Source of the DNA: Candidatus Methanophagales archaeon | GTDB lineage: Archaea > Halobacteriota > Syntropharchaeia > Alkanophagales > Methanospirareceae | Direction: 5' to 3' | DNA length: 11,750 bases | Assembly: GCA_021161765.1 (NCBI GenBank) | Contig: JAGGZZ010000131.1 | Coordinates: 1-11,750 of the forward strand | Shown here: piece after piece, positions 1 to 5,684 of the stretch | How the letters are laid out: every line of letters begins with the position of its first letter | Position numbering within the stretch: position 1 is the stretch's first letter | Notes under the pieces: generated by a model | The model's database searches: none | What the model saw: the letters and a program-made list of their open reading frames with translations, nothing else | What the model was told of the DNA's origin: nothing | Translations under genes and position numbers: made by a program

Positions 1-198
1 CTCTTTTACTATTCTAAATCCAAAGTCTTATGGCTCCTTTTAATAAGAGTTTTTCCTCTTTACATAGCTCAACTTCCCGCATTCTTCAGTTTGATAATTC
101 AAGCTGTTCAAGAATGCCATTAGCGAATGCCTGTCCGTGACATAGGCAATGTTCTCCATTGTTCTATCAATATCTACTGTTACGTATAATTTTTATCT
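1..198. other. Region downstream of recQ without a confident gene
   Basis: This stretch lies beyond the recQ stop codon and runs to the window edge. No RNA gene, clear repeat or long open frame is seen. The only open frame of note is a 39-codon one on the minus strand (listed separately). There is no obvious oligo-T terminator for recQ on the minus strand within it. Confidence 0.5.
40..159 (-). CDS. Possible 39-aa small ORF or gene remnant
   Basis: A minus-strand frame opens at an ATG (157-159), 39 bp after the recQ stop, and ends in TAA at 40-42. It encodes a 39-residue peptide starting MENIAYVTDRHSLMAF and ending KRKNSY. The frame stays open for eleven codons upstream of the ATG to an in-frame TAA, with no other start codon. 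No good Shine-Dalgarno site precedes the ATG. I do not recognise the peptide. It could be a small gene cotranscribed behind recQ, a decayed fragment, or chance. It is recorded because it is the only readable frame here and its codon use is plausible. Confidence 0.2.
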   Translation of the reverse strand: MENIAYVTDRHSLMAFLNSLNYQTEECGKLSYVKRKNSY

Positions 199-2604
199 TT
201 ATCTTCCACACACTATCCGCAATATCTCCTCGCCATAATCCTCAATCCTCCTTTTACCAACACCTTTAATCCCTTCCAACTCCCCTTTTGTCTTCGGTAA
301 CCGATTCGCGATACCGACTAACGTGCTATCGTGAAAGACGCAATAAGCAGGAATGTTCCGTTCAGCAGCAATACCCCGTCGCCACTTCTTCAATTCGTCA
401 AACACATCCGGATTTTTCGGTTCGCTGACCTCCTGCATATTTTTTACCGGCAACTGTAGTTCTATAGCTGACCGTTCTTCCAGCGCGTTCGCCGCCCGTT
501 CGGTAAGATACAACAACGGTCTGGGATAGTTCGAGCTATTATCGTGCCGTTTTACTAAAAATCCTTTTGCTATCAACTGGTCAATAATGCCGACCACTTC
601 ACGAGCGGTATATCGTTTTAAGATACCATAATACGACGATTCCTGAAGATTCTGGTTTATTATCCGTTTTGATTTCGACCCGATCAATATATTCGCAAGC
701 GATGTTCTGCCGACACGAAAATCGAGATTGTTTACCAGTTCGAGCACCGCAAATGCAATTCGGGTACTTTCTGCGGATGCTTCTTTCCCTATTCCTTCGG
801 TGTCCTCAATTACCGTTTCACCTACGAATTCTTCTGGTTTTTGTTTTACCTTTGCTTCCGCTGTAGTATCCACACCCGTATCAGCATCCAAAAAACTCAA
901 TGACGGATTGCAAATGCTGCACGCATTGCAGTTTCCGCTATACGATTCACCGAAATAATCCAGAATGAACTTCCGCTTGCATTCTTCGCTCTCTACATAT
1001 TCTACCACCTTGTCTATCTTCCTCATGCCACTATCTTCCACGCGTAAAAAGATTTCAAGCAGCTCTGTCGTGTCCACGTCTTTTATACCGCGGTTGACGC
1101 TGACCGGCGTGCAAAAGTCACGTTCTTCTAATTTTAGCCTGCCTGAGGCTTTTAAGTCCCGCAGTATCTCGTTTAAGTCGCCTACCGGTATCTGAACCGA
1201 CCTGCTCAGGCATTCCAGATCCATCCAGCCGTTTAGATTATCCCTGAAATAGCCGTTTCTCATTATTCGCTCCACTTCTTGCGGCTGTTTTAACGATTCC
1301 GCGTCATTACGCATTATTCGTACCGCAGCACGCCGAAAAACTCTGAAATGCGTCTTTATCACGCCCATCCGTTCGAGATGATGCAGAATTAACCTGGTAG
1401 GCACTTCGTCAAGCTTCAGGTCGTTTGCTATTCGCTTCACATTCACGTATATTAATTTTCCCGCCGCTTCGGTCAACTCTCGGAGCACCTCTTCTATTTG
1501 CTCTCGCGACGGCGTGTTGTACTGAATCAATTTTCGTACTTTGTATTCATCCGCATCGGAATAGAGCAATAGGCAATACGCCGGGTTTCCATCCCGCCCT
1601 GCACGTCCTACCTCCTGATAATAGTTCTCAATGGATTTTGGCAGTTCGTAATGGACTATCGCTCTTATGTTCTCTTTATCAATGCCCATCCCAAATGCAT
1701 TTGTAGCAACCACAATTCGCGTTCTCCCGCTTATAAAATCGTTTTGGACTCTCTTCCTCGTTTCTTTATCCCGCATCTGACCGTGGTAATACGATGCACT
1801 GAAACCCGCACCGGCTAAATACGCTGCGAGTCTCTCTGCCGTTTTCGTGAAGTTGACATAAACAATAACCGAGCCTTCAAGCCGTTTTAACATCGTTTTA
1901 AGGATTTCTTCCTTGTTGTGCCTGTGATTTACGTTCACATTGAGCACGGAAAGGAACAGGTTCTTCCTGTCGAAACTGGCTTTGAACACGTCACATTTTA
2001 TGCCTAATTGTTTCTGCACGTCTTCTTCAACCGTTCTGGTGGCTGTGGCTGTCAGTCCGAGCACAGGTGGAGCAGCGGGATGGTTTAATACGCTTATCAT
2101 CCTGCGCAGTCGTAAATAATCGGGTCTGAAGTTGTGTCCCCAGACGGAAATGCAGTGCACCTCGTCAATCGCGATTAAACTGATGTTGCACGACTTCAAT
2201 ACGCTCATCAATTTATTATCCACAAACGTTTCTGGGGCGACATACAGCATCTTCAAGTTCGATTGTTTTGATTTTAGCTGCTCATAGATACGCTCCTTTG
2301 TGCTCTGGTCGAGCATAGAATTGATATACGCCACGTCAAGCACACCTTTCTTCTTCAGCCCGTCCACCTGGTCTTTCATCAATGCGATCAACGGGCTTAC
2401 GACTATCGTCAGACCGTCAAACATCAATGCCGGTATCTGAAAGCAAAGTGATTTTCCCGCGCCTGTTGGCAGAACGGCAAGCGTGTTCCGTCCGGCTAAG
2501 ACGTTGTTTATTATCTCTTCCTGTTTTGATCGAAAAGCGGGGTAATCGAACACGGTATTTAAAATTGTCAGTGCGTCTCTTGAGTTTGGGGAGTTCGTAT
2601 CCAT
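199..2604 (-). CDS. recQ: RecQ-family ATP-dependent DNA helicase
   Basis: 3'-5' superfamily 2 DNA helicase of recombination and fork repair, 801 residues. The helicase core shows motif I LPTGAGKS (45-52), motif II DEVH (147-150; DEAH is usual) followed by the RecQ aromatic loop HCISVWGHNFRPDY (150-163), motif III GLTATAT (183-189), motif V ATNAFGMGID (300-309) and motif VI QEVGRAGRDG (330-339). A zinc site follows: C542, C559, C562 and C565, with the 17-3-3 spacing known from E. coli RecQ. Residues 610-710 look like the RQC winged helix and 733-799 like an HRDC domain with a helix-hairpin-helix-like IKGVGKRRIEDYGEEIL. The stretch between core and zinc site is about 150 residues longer than in E. 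coli RecQ, and the protein is longer than the usual ~600. The ATG lies 7 bp after the PaREP1 stop, so translation is probably coupled; no strong Shine-Dalgarno site is seen. RecQ is patchy in archaea, so ancient transfer is possible (inference). Confidence 0.95.
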   Translation of the reverse strand: MDTNSPNSRDALTILNTVFDYPAFRSKQEEIINNVLAGRNTLAVLPTGAGKSLCFQIPALMFDGLTIVVSPLIALMKDQVDGLKKKGVLDVAYINSMLDQSTKERIYEQLKSKQSNLKMLYVAPETFVDNKLMSVLKSCNISLIAIDEVHCISVWGHNFRPDYLRLRRMISVLNHPAAPPVLGLTATATRTVEEDVQKQLGIKCDVFKASFDRKNLFLSVLNVNVNHRHNKEEILKTMLKRLEGSVIVYVNFTKTAERLAAYLAGAGFSASYYHGQMRDKETRKRVQNDFISGRTRIVVATNAFGMGIDKENIRAIVHYELPKSIENYYQEVGRAGRDGNPAYCLLLYSDADEYKVRKLIQYNTPSREQIEEVLRELTEAAGKLIYVNVKRIANDLKLDEVPTRLILHHLERMGVIKTHFRVFRRAAVRIMRNDAESLKQPQEVERIMRNGYFRDNLNGWMDLECLSRSVQIPVGDLNEILRDLKASGRLKLEERDFCTPVSVNRGIKDVDTTELLEIFLRVEDSGMRKIDKVVEYVESEECKRKFILDYFGESYSGNCNACSICNPSLSFLDADTGVDTTAEAKVKQKPEEFVGETVIEDTEGIGKEASAESTRIAFAVLELVNNLDFRVGRTSLANILIGSKSKRIINQNLQESSYYGILKRYTAREVVGIIDQLIAKGFLVKRHDNSSNYPRPLLYLTERAANALEERSAIELQLPVKNMQEVSEPKNPDVFDELKKWRRGIAAERNIPAYCVFHDSTLVGIANRLPKTKGELEGIKGVGKRRIEDYGEEILRIVCGR

Positions 2605-2611
2605 TTTTGAA

Positions 2612-3058
2612 TCATGTGGTTATGTTGCGATGAATATTTCTCCGGTTAAACCACTCAACCAGTTCTCTTATGCTGCTAATATACTTAGAAACTTCTTCGG
2701 CACCCAATAGATTTTCGTGAAAACCCGCAGTGTGCAAAGCCCAAGCAGCAAGCCAGGCTTCTTGTATTAGTTTACCCTCTACCCTCATTAATTCACCAAC
2801 TGCGCCAAATAATAGTTGAGTCGTCCATCTCCGCTGTTCTTCTGCCCTTCTCCATTCCTCAAGTAAATGCTCCGCCGCTAAAATCTTGACTATTTCCTCG
2901 GTAACCTTGTAGAACTTTTCACATGCTTGCGCTATTGATGTCCTATCGCCCTTTTCTAAAAGCTTGTTTGCTTCGTCAAAAAAATCATTTGTCTCTGCTC
3001 TACCGAACCTCGGAAGTGTTTCGCCCTCAAACGTGCTGTTTTTTATTCCTTCTGCCAT
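2612..3058 (-). CDS. PaREP1-family (HEPN-like) helical protein
   Basis: Small 148-residue, mostly alpha-helical protein that I place in the archaeal PaREP1 family. It has an N-terminal helix FDEANKLLEKGD (27-38), then CEKFYKVTEEIVKILAAEH (46-64), a Trp/Leu-rich middle, and the signature AWALHTAGFHENLL (105-118) followed by a helix ending LVEWF (133-137). PaREP1 proteins resemble HEPN domains, and their biochemical role is unknown to me. The HEPN nuclease motif R-x4-6-H is not seen; the closest is R-x3-H at 139-143, so ribonuclease activity is not supported. The gene sits 7 bp upstream of recQ on the same strand and probably forms a two-gene unit with it. Its leader (3059-3128) contains a short repeat carrying a TATA-like CTTAAATAG. 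No Shine-Dalgarno site lies at normal distance; AGGAG is about 30 nt upstream. Confidence 0.7.
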   Translation of the reverse strand: MAEGIKNSTFEGETLPRFGRAETNDFFDEANKLLEKGDRTSIAQACEKFYKVTEEIVKILAAEHLLEEWRRAEEQRRWTTQLLFGAVGELMRVEGKLIQEAWLAAWALHTAGFHENLLGAEEVSKYISSIRELVEWFNRRNIHRNITT

Positions 3059-3091
3059 ATTTTTTTATTGTATATTCTGTATAACTTTCTC

Positions 3092-3100
3092 CTATTTAAG
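3092..3100 (-). promoter_or_regulatory. Possible TATA box for the PaREP1-recQ unit
   Basis: On the minus strand this reads CTTAAATAG, similar to an archaeal TATA box, about 34 bp upstream of the PaREP1 ATG. That places transcription start roughly 10 nt before the start codon, giving a short leader. The box lies inside the repeat element described below, so the repeat may supply the promoter. The same 9-mer is present in the second repeat copy (4127-4135), just upstream of the stronger sepF TATA box. Promoter identity is inferred from position and composition only. Confidence 0.35.
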
Positions 3101-3182
3101 ACACCGATTTACACTGATTTATTTTAGTTTAACCGTGTTGATTCTTATCATCTATCTGTGTTAATCTGTGTAATTTGTGGTT
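3092..3182. repeat. Composite intergenic repeat with imperfect inverted arms
   Basis: The left arm (3092-3121) is a near-identical copy of 4127-4156. The right arm (3153-3182) consists of three 10-bp units, tatctgtgtt, aatctgtgta and atttgtggtt. The reverse complement of the left arm (units of the type AATC-N-GTGT) matches the right arm with single-base gaps, so the whole is an imperfect inverted repeat of about 90 bp around a 31-bp centre. It has no reading frame of its own and looks like a short non-autonomous or REP-like element. The right arm and centre are read through by the 3' end of the ZPR1 gene (stop at 3129-3131), and the left arm lies in the PaREP1 leader. Confidence 0.6.
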
Positions 3183-3680
3183 AATAATTTTTATTTTGTT
3201 TTTAGAGATTATCGCACTGTTGCCTGTGGGGTCATCAATTATCAGTTTCATGGACGCATTACCCGCTTTTATGTCCTCTATTTGCATCAAAACCTGTTCC
3301 GCATGCTTCTTTCTTGCGTCATTAACATCTCGACTCAGCATTCGCACTGCGTCTTCCACACGCTTCAACACGCCTTCTACCGTGGTGATAAAACCTTCGC
3401 CTCGTCTCGGCTCCACGTTTACGCCCAGTTCCGGTATCTCGATGCGTCCAAATGAAGACCTTACTACCCGTATGTTCAAATCATCCACAGAAGAAATCTC
3501 CACCTCGTATCTTCTCCTCCTGCTCTCTTTATCTCCTGATAGCAGCATCACATCGGTGGAGCGATGCCCGCAGGATGGGCACACGGCAATGAACATCATC
3601 GCATCGCCAAAATAAGGTATTTTGTATGGTAAAAACTGCAGTTTACTCGTAGCCCCGCAAATTGGGCATTTCTCTTCCAC
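3129..3680 (-). CDS. ZPR1-type zinc-finger protein
   Basis: Archaeal ZPR1-domain protein, 183 residues. The N-terminus has a four-cysteine zinc ribbon, CPIC (5-8) and CPSC (34-37). ZPR1-like sequence follows: FGDAMMFIAVCPSCGHRSTDV (24-44), a segment RVVRSSFGRIEIPELG (72-87), and FITTVEGVLKRVEDAV (97-112). In eukaryotes ZPR1 assists folding of elongation factor eEF1A; the archaeal role is less clear. The start is GTG (3678-3680), the only start upstream of the first CxxC, since an in-frame TGA lies a few codons earlier. Only 1 bp separates it from the sepF stop, so it should be translated from the sepF transcript. Residues about 167-183 (NHKLHRLTQIDDKNQHG) are encoded by a dispersed intergenic repeat, so the last 15-20 residues are probably a non-conserved extension. 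Confidence 0.88.
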   Translation of the reverse strand: MEEKCPICGATSKLQFLPYKIPYFGDAMMFIAVCPSCGHRSTDVMLLSGDKESRRRRYEVEISSVDDLNIRVVRSSFGRIEIPELGVNVEPRRGEGFITTVEGVLKRVEDAVRMLSRDVNDARKKHAEQVLMQIEDIKAGNASMKLIIDDPTGNSAIISKNKIKIINHKLHRLTQIDDKNQHG

Positions 3681-3681
3681 T

Positions 3682-4065
3682 TTATTTCGAACTCAGCTTT
3701 TTCCGTTCTATTTTGATTCCCGCGGGCGCTACTATCACCTGGTCGCTCCCAATCCCCGCAATATCGCCTCCTACGTCAAAAGCCGCCATCTTCAAGTCTT
3801 TTATCACCTTCTCTAACAGTCCTTTGTCCTGTTTCGCCACGGATATATCCAGAATCAGTATATTGCCGGCATATATCTCCTTTTTCAGTTCGGGAACGTC
3901 ATATAAACCAGTAACTTCCGCAGTCTTTATGTACATCTTTATGTCTTCTGCGGCCTTTAGCTCCTCCTCGTACTCTTCTATGTCCAGGTCCAGATAATCG
4001 TCCTCATTCTCCGTTATTCCTCCCTTCTTCCCAAATACCTTCCCTAAATCTTCTTTTATCCCCAT
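3682..4065 (-). CDS. sepF: Archaeal SepF, FtsZ membrane anchor
   Basis: Archaeal SepF-like cell division protein (DUF552 family), 127 residues, the expected size. The N-terminus MGIKEDLGKVFGKK could form the short amphipathic helix that binds membrane. An acidic linker (19-39, rich in D/E/Y) follows. The globular SepF core runs from about 41 to 121: DIKMYIKTAEV (41-51), EIYAGNILILDIS (63-75), and the glycine-rich FDVGGDIAGIGSDQVIVAP (96-114). SepF polymerises under the membrane and tethers FtsZ at mid-cell; FtsZ is not in this window. It is first in a unit with the ZPR1 gene, with its own clear promoter and Shine-Dalgarno site. The ATG at 4063-4065 is supported by GGGAG 8 nt upstream. Confidence 0.88.
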   Translation of the reverse strand: MGIKEDLGKVFGKKGGITENEDDYLDLDIEEYEEELKAAEDIKMYIKTAEVTGLYDVPELKKEIYAGNILILDISVAKQDKGLLEKVIKDLKMAAFDVGGDIAGIGSDQVIVAPAGIKIERKKLSSK

Positions 4066-4073
4066 TTTTCACT

Positions 4074-4114
4074 CTCCCTTTTTGATTAAATTTCTATTGT
4101 TTTTCTATATAAAG
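4074..4114 (-). promoter_or_regulatory. sepF promoter: TATA box and Shine-Dalgarno site
   Basis: On the minus strand CTTTATATAG (4105-4114) is a near-perfect archaeal TATA box, about 40 bp upstream of the sepF ATG. Transcription would start near 4085. GGGAG (4074-4078) lies 8 nt before the ATG. This is the best promoter in the window and separates the sepF-ZPR1 unit from the upstream MCM-purF unit. It lies 12 bp downstream of the 30-bp repeat copy. Confidence 0.65.
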
Positions 4115-4126
4115 TAGGACTTCCTT

Positions 4127-4156
4127 CTATTTAAGACACGGATTTACACTGATTTA
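4127..4156. repeat. Second copy of the 30-bp intergenic repeat
   Basis: This 30-bp block matches 3092-3121 at 29 of 30 positions in the same orientation; only base 14 differs (g here, c there). It begins ctatttaagacac and ends acactgattta. It lies in the spacer between purF and sepF, as the other copy lies between ZPR1 and PaREP1. Both copies sit directly upstream of the start of a minus-strand transcription unit. Confidence 0.75.
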
Positions 4157-4170
4157 CGCAGATTTCGCTA
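4141..4170. repeat. 10-bp tandem array in the purF-sepF spacer
   Basis: Three consecutive units, gatttacact, gatttacgca and gatttcgcta, share the GATTT start at an exact 10-bp spacing. The first one and a half units belong to the 30-bp repeat. A short direct repeat (cgctaaa then ccgctaac, 4166-4180) follows. The exact 10-bp phasing places the shared bases on one face of the helix. Confidence 0.6.
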
Positions 4171-4187
4171 AACCGCTAACCGTTGAG

Positions 4188-5678
4188 TTAGAACTGCGTC
4201 AATTTCAACTGTCTCGCGATGCACACTTCTCCCGGTATTTCCACGGGGTATTTTTCCGTCAGACAGCCCAGGCAAAGATTATTCGCATCTATTCCTACTG
4301 AATCTATAAGCCCTTCCATGCTGAGATAGCCAACGGAGTCAACATTTAAAAACTTGCAGATGTCGTTTAGGCTCCTTTTTGAAGCTAATAGCCCGTCCCT
4401 CGTTGGCGTATCAATGCCGAGATAGCAGGGTGCTATTATTGGTGGACTACCTATTCGCATATGCACCTCTTTCGCACCTTTTTTTTTCAAATACCCTACG
4501 ATTTTTCGCGATGTGGTCCCGCGCACGATACTGTCATCCACCAGAACGATTCTTTTTCCCTCCACATTAGCACGCACGGCGTTTAATTTCAGTCGCACCG
4601 CAATATCGCGTGAAGATTCCTCGGGCATGATAAACGTCCTACCCACATATCTGTTCTTTATGAAACCTTCCAGATAATCTATTTTTGCCCGTTTCGCATA
4701 GCCTATGGCAAACGTGATGCCTGAATCGGGCACCGGTGAGACCATATCCGCTTCCACATTGCTCTCCTCTGCCAATCTCTCGCCTATTTGCCTTCTCACG
4801 TCGTACACCAACCTTCCATCCAGCACTGAATCCGGCCGTGCAAAGTAGATGTACTCAAATACGCAATGAGCCGTGTTTCGCCCTCGATATAATTGATGAC
4901 TTTCCAAATCCCCCTCTTTTACCATTAATACTTCACCGGGTTTTACATCTCGTATTGAAGTTCCACCTAGCATCTCTATTGCAGGACTTTCTGATGCGAT
5001 TATATACCCGCTGCTGCTCCCTCCGTTTTCAGTATCCTGTATTTCGGCAACGCACAACGGTTTAATACCCAACGGGTCTCTAACGGCTATTAAGGTGTCA
5101 TTCAACAAAATAGCCAGCGAATAAGACCCGATTACTCGTTTCATCAGTTCCTTTATCGCGTCTATCGGGTCATGCTTCACCAGCTCATTTGCAAGTAACT
5201 GCGCTATTACTTCCGTGTCCGTGGTAGAATGAAAAACCCTGCCCTCTCGTTCTAACTCTCTTCTTAGCTCTGCGGTATTCACAAGGTTGCCGTTATGTGC
5301 AATGGCGATTTTACCCTTACGATAATTCACGAGTAAAGGCTCGGCATTCTCTTCTCGCGACGCGCCGGTCGTGGAATATCTGACGTGCCCTATACCAATA
5401 TTTCCTTTTAACGATTCTAACCGATGCTTGTTGAAAACTTCGTAAACAAATCCCATCCCTCTTGCCAGTGTTATGTCCTTCGCAGACGCACCTATTCCGT
5501 TCCCTTTAGCTCTGAAATCTTCTCCCGTACTCACTGCTATACCTGCGGATTCCTGCCCCCGGTGTTGTACAGCATAAAGAGCGTAAAAGATAGGCAAAGC
5601 GGCATCCTCATGCGTTAAAGCGATACCCGCTATTCCACATCCTTCTCGCATGTACCGTTCGCCTGCTTGTTCTGTCAT
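4188..5678 (-). CDS. purF: Amidophosphoribosyltransferase (PurF)
   Basis: First enzyme of de novo purine synthesis: PRPP + glutamine gives 5-phosphoribosylamine, glutamate and PPi. It has 496 residues and is cytosolic. The N-terminal class II glutaminase domain starts at the nucleophile C14 (GCGIAGI), exposed after removal of a short propeptide; YAVQHRGQESAGIAV (35-49), HVRYSTTG (98-105) and HNGN (128-131) follow. The C-terminal phosphoribosyltransferase domain has the PRPP loop VLVDDSIVRGTTS (378-390). C272, C418, C469 and C472 (CLGC) match the four ligands of the 4Fe-4S cluster in the Bacillus-type enzyme, so this is the iron-sulfur, oxygen-sensitive class. It begins 6 bp after the MCM stop and is probably cotranscribed with it. 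An alternative ATG at 5649-5651 (M10) has a weak AGGCGA upstream and would leave a four-residue propeptide; both starts are possible. Confidence 0.97.
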   Translation of the reverse strand: MTEQAGERYMREGCGIAGIALTHEDAALPIFYALYAVQHRGQESAGIAVSTGEDFRAKGNGIGASAKDITLARGMGFVYEVFNKHRLESLKGNIGIGHVRYSTTGASREENAEPLLVNYRKGKIAIAHNGNLVNTAELRRELEREGRVFHSTTDTEVIAQLLANELVKHDPIDAIKELMKRVIGSYSLAILLNDTLIAVRDPLGIKPLCVAEIQDTENGGSSSGYIIASESPAIEMLGGTSIRDVKPGEVLMVKEGDLESHQLYRGRNTAHCVFEYIYFARPDSVLDGRLVYDVRRQIGERLAEESNVEADMVSPVPDSGITFAIGYAKRAKIDYLEGFIKNRYVGRTFIMPEESSRDIAVRLKLNAVRANVEGKRIVLVDDSIVRGTTSRKIVGYLKKKGAKEVHMRIGSPPIIAPCYLGIDTPTRDGLLASKRSLNDICKFLNVDSVGYLSMEGLIDSVGIDANNLCLGCLTEKYPVEIPGEVCIARQLKLTQF

Positions 5679-5684
5679 TTCTAA

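Noticed and set aside
147..169. Short direct repeat (caatgttctc then cattgttcta)
   Set aside because: Only two imperfect units of 10 bp; no better than chance in AT-rich sequence.
2612..3058. HEPN ribonuclease toxin with recQ as a toxin-antitoxin pair
   Set aside because: No R-x4-6-H motif and no nucleotidyltransferase or other antitoxin partner; the family fits PaREP1 better.
3092..4156. CRISPR-like direct repeats of 30 bp
   Set aside because: Only two copies about 1 kb apart with intact genes between them; no regular spacers and no cas genes.
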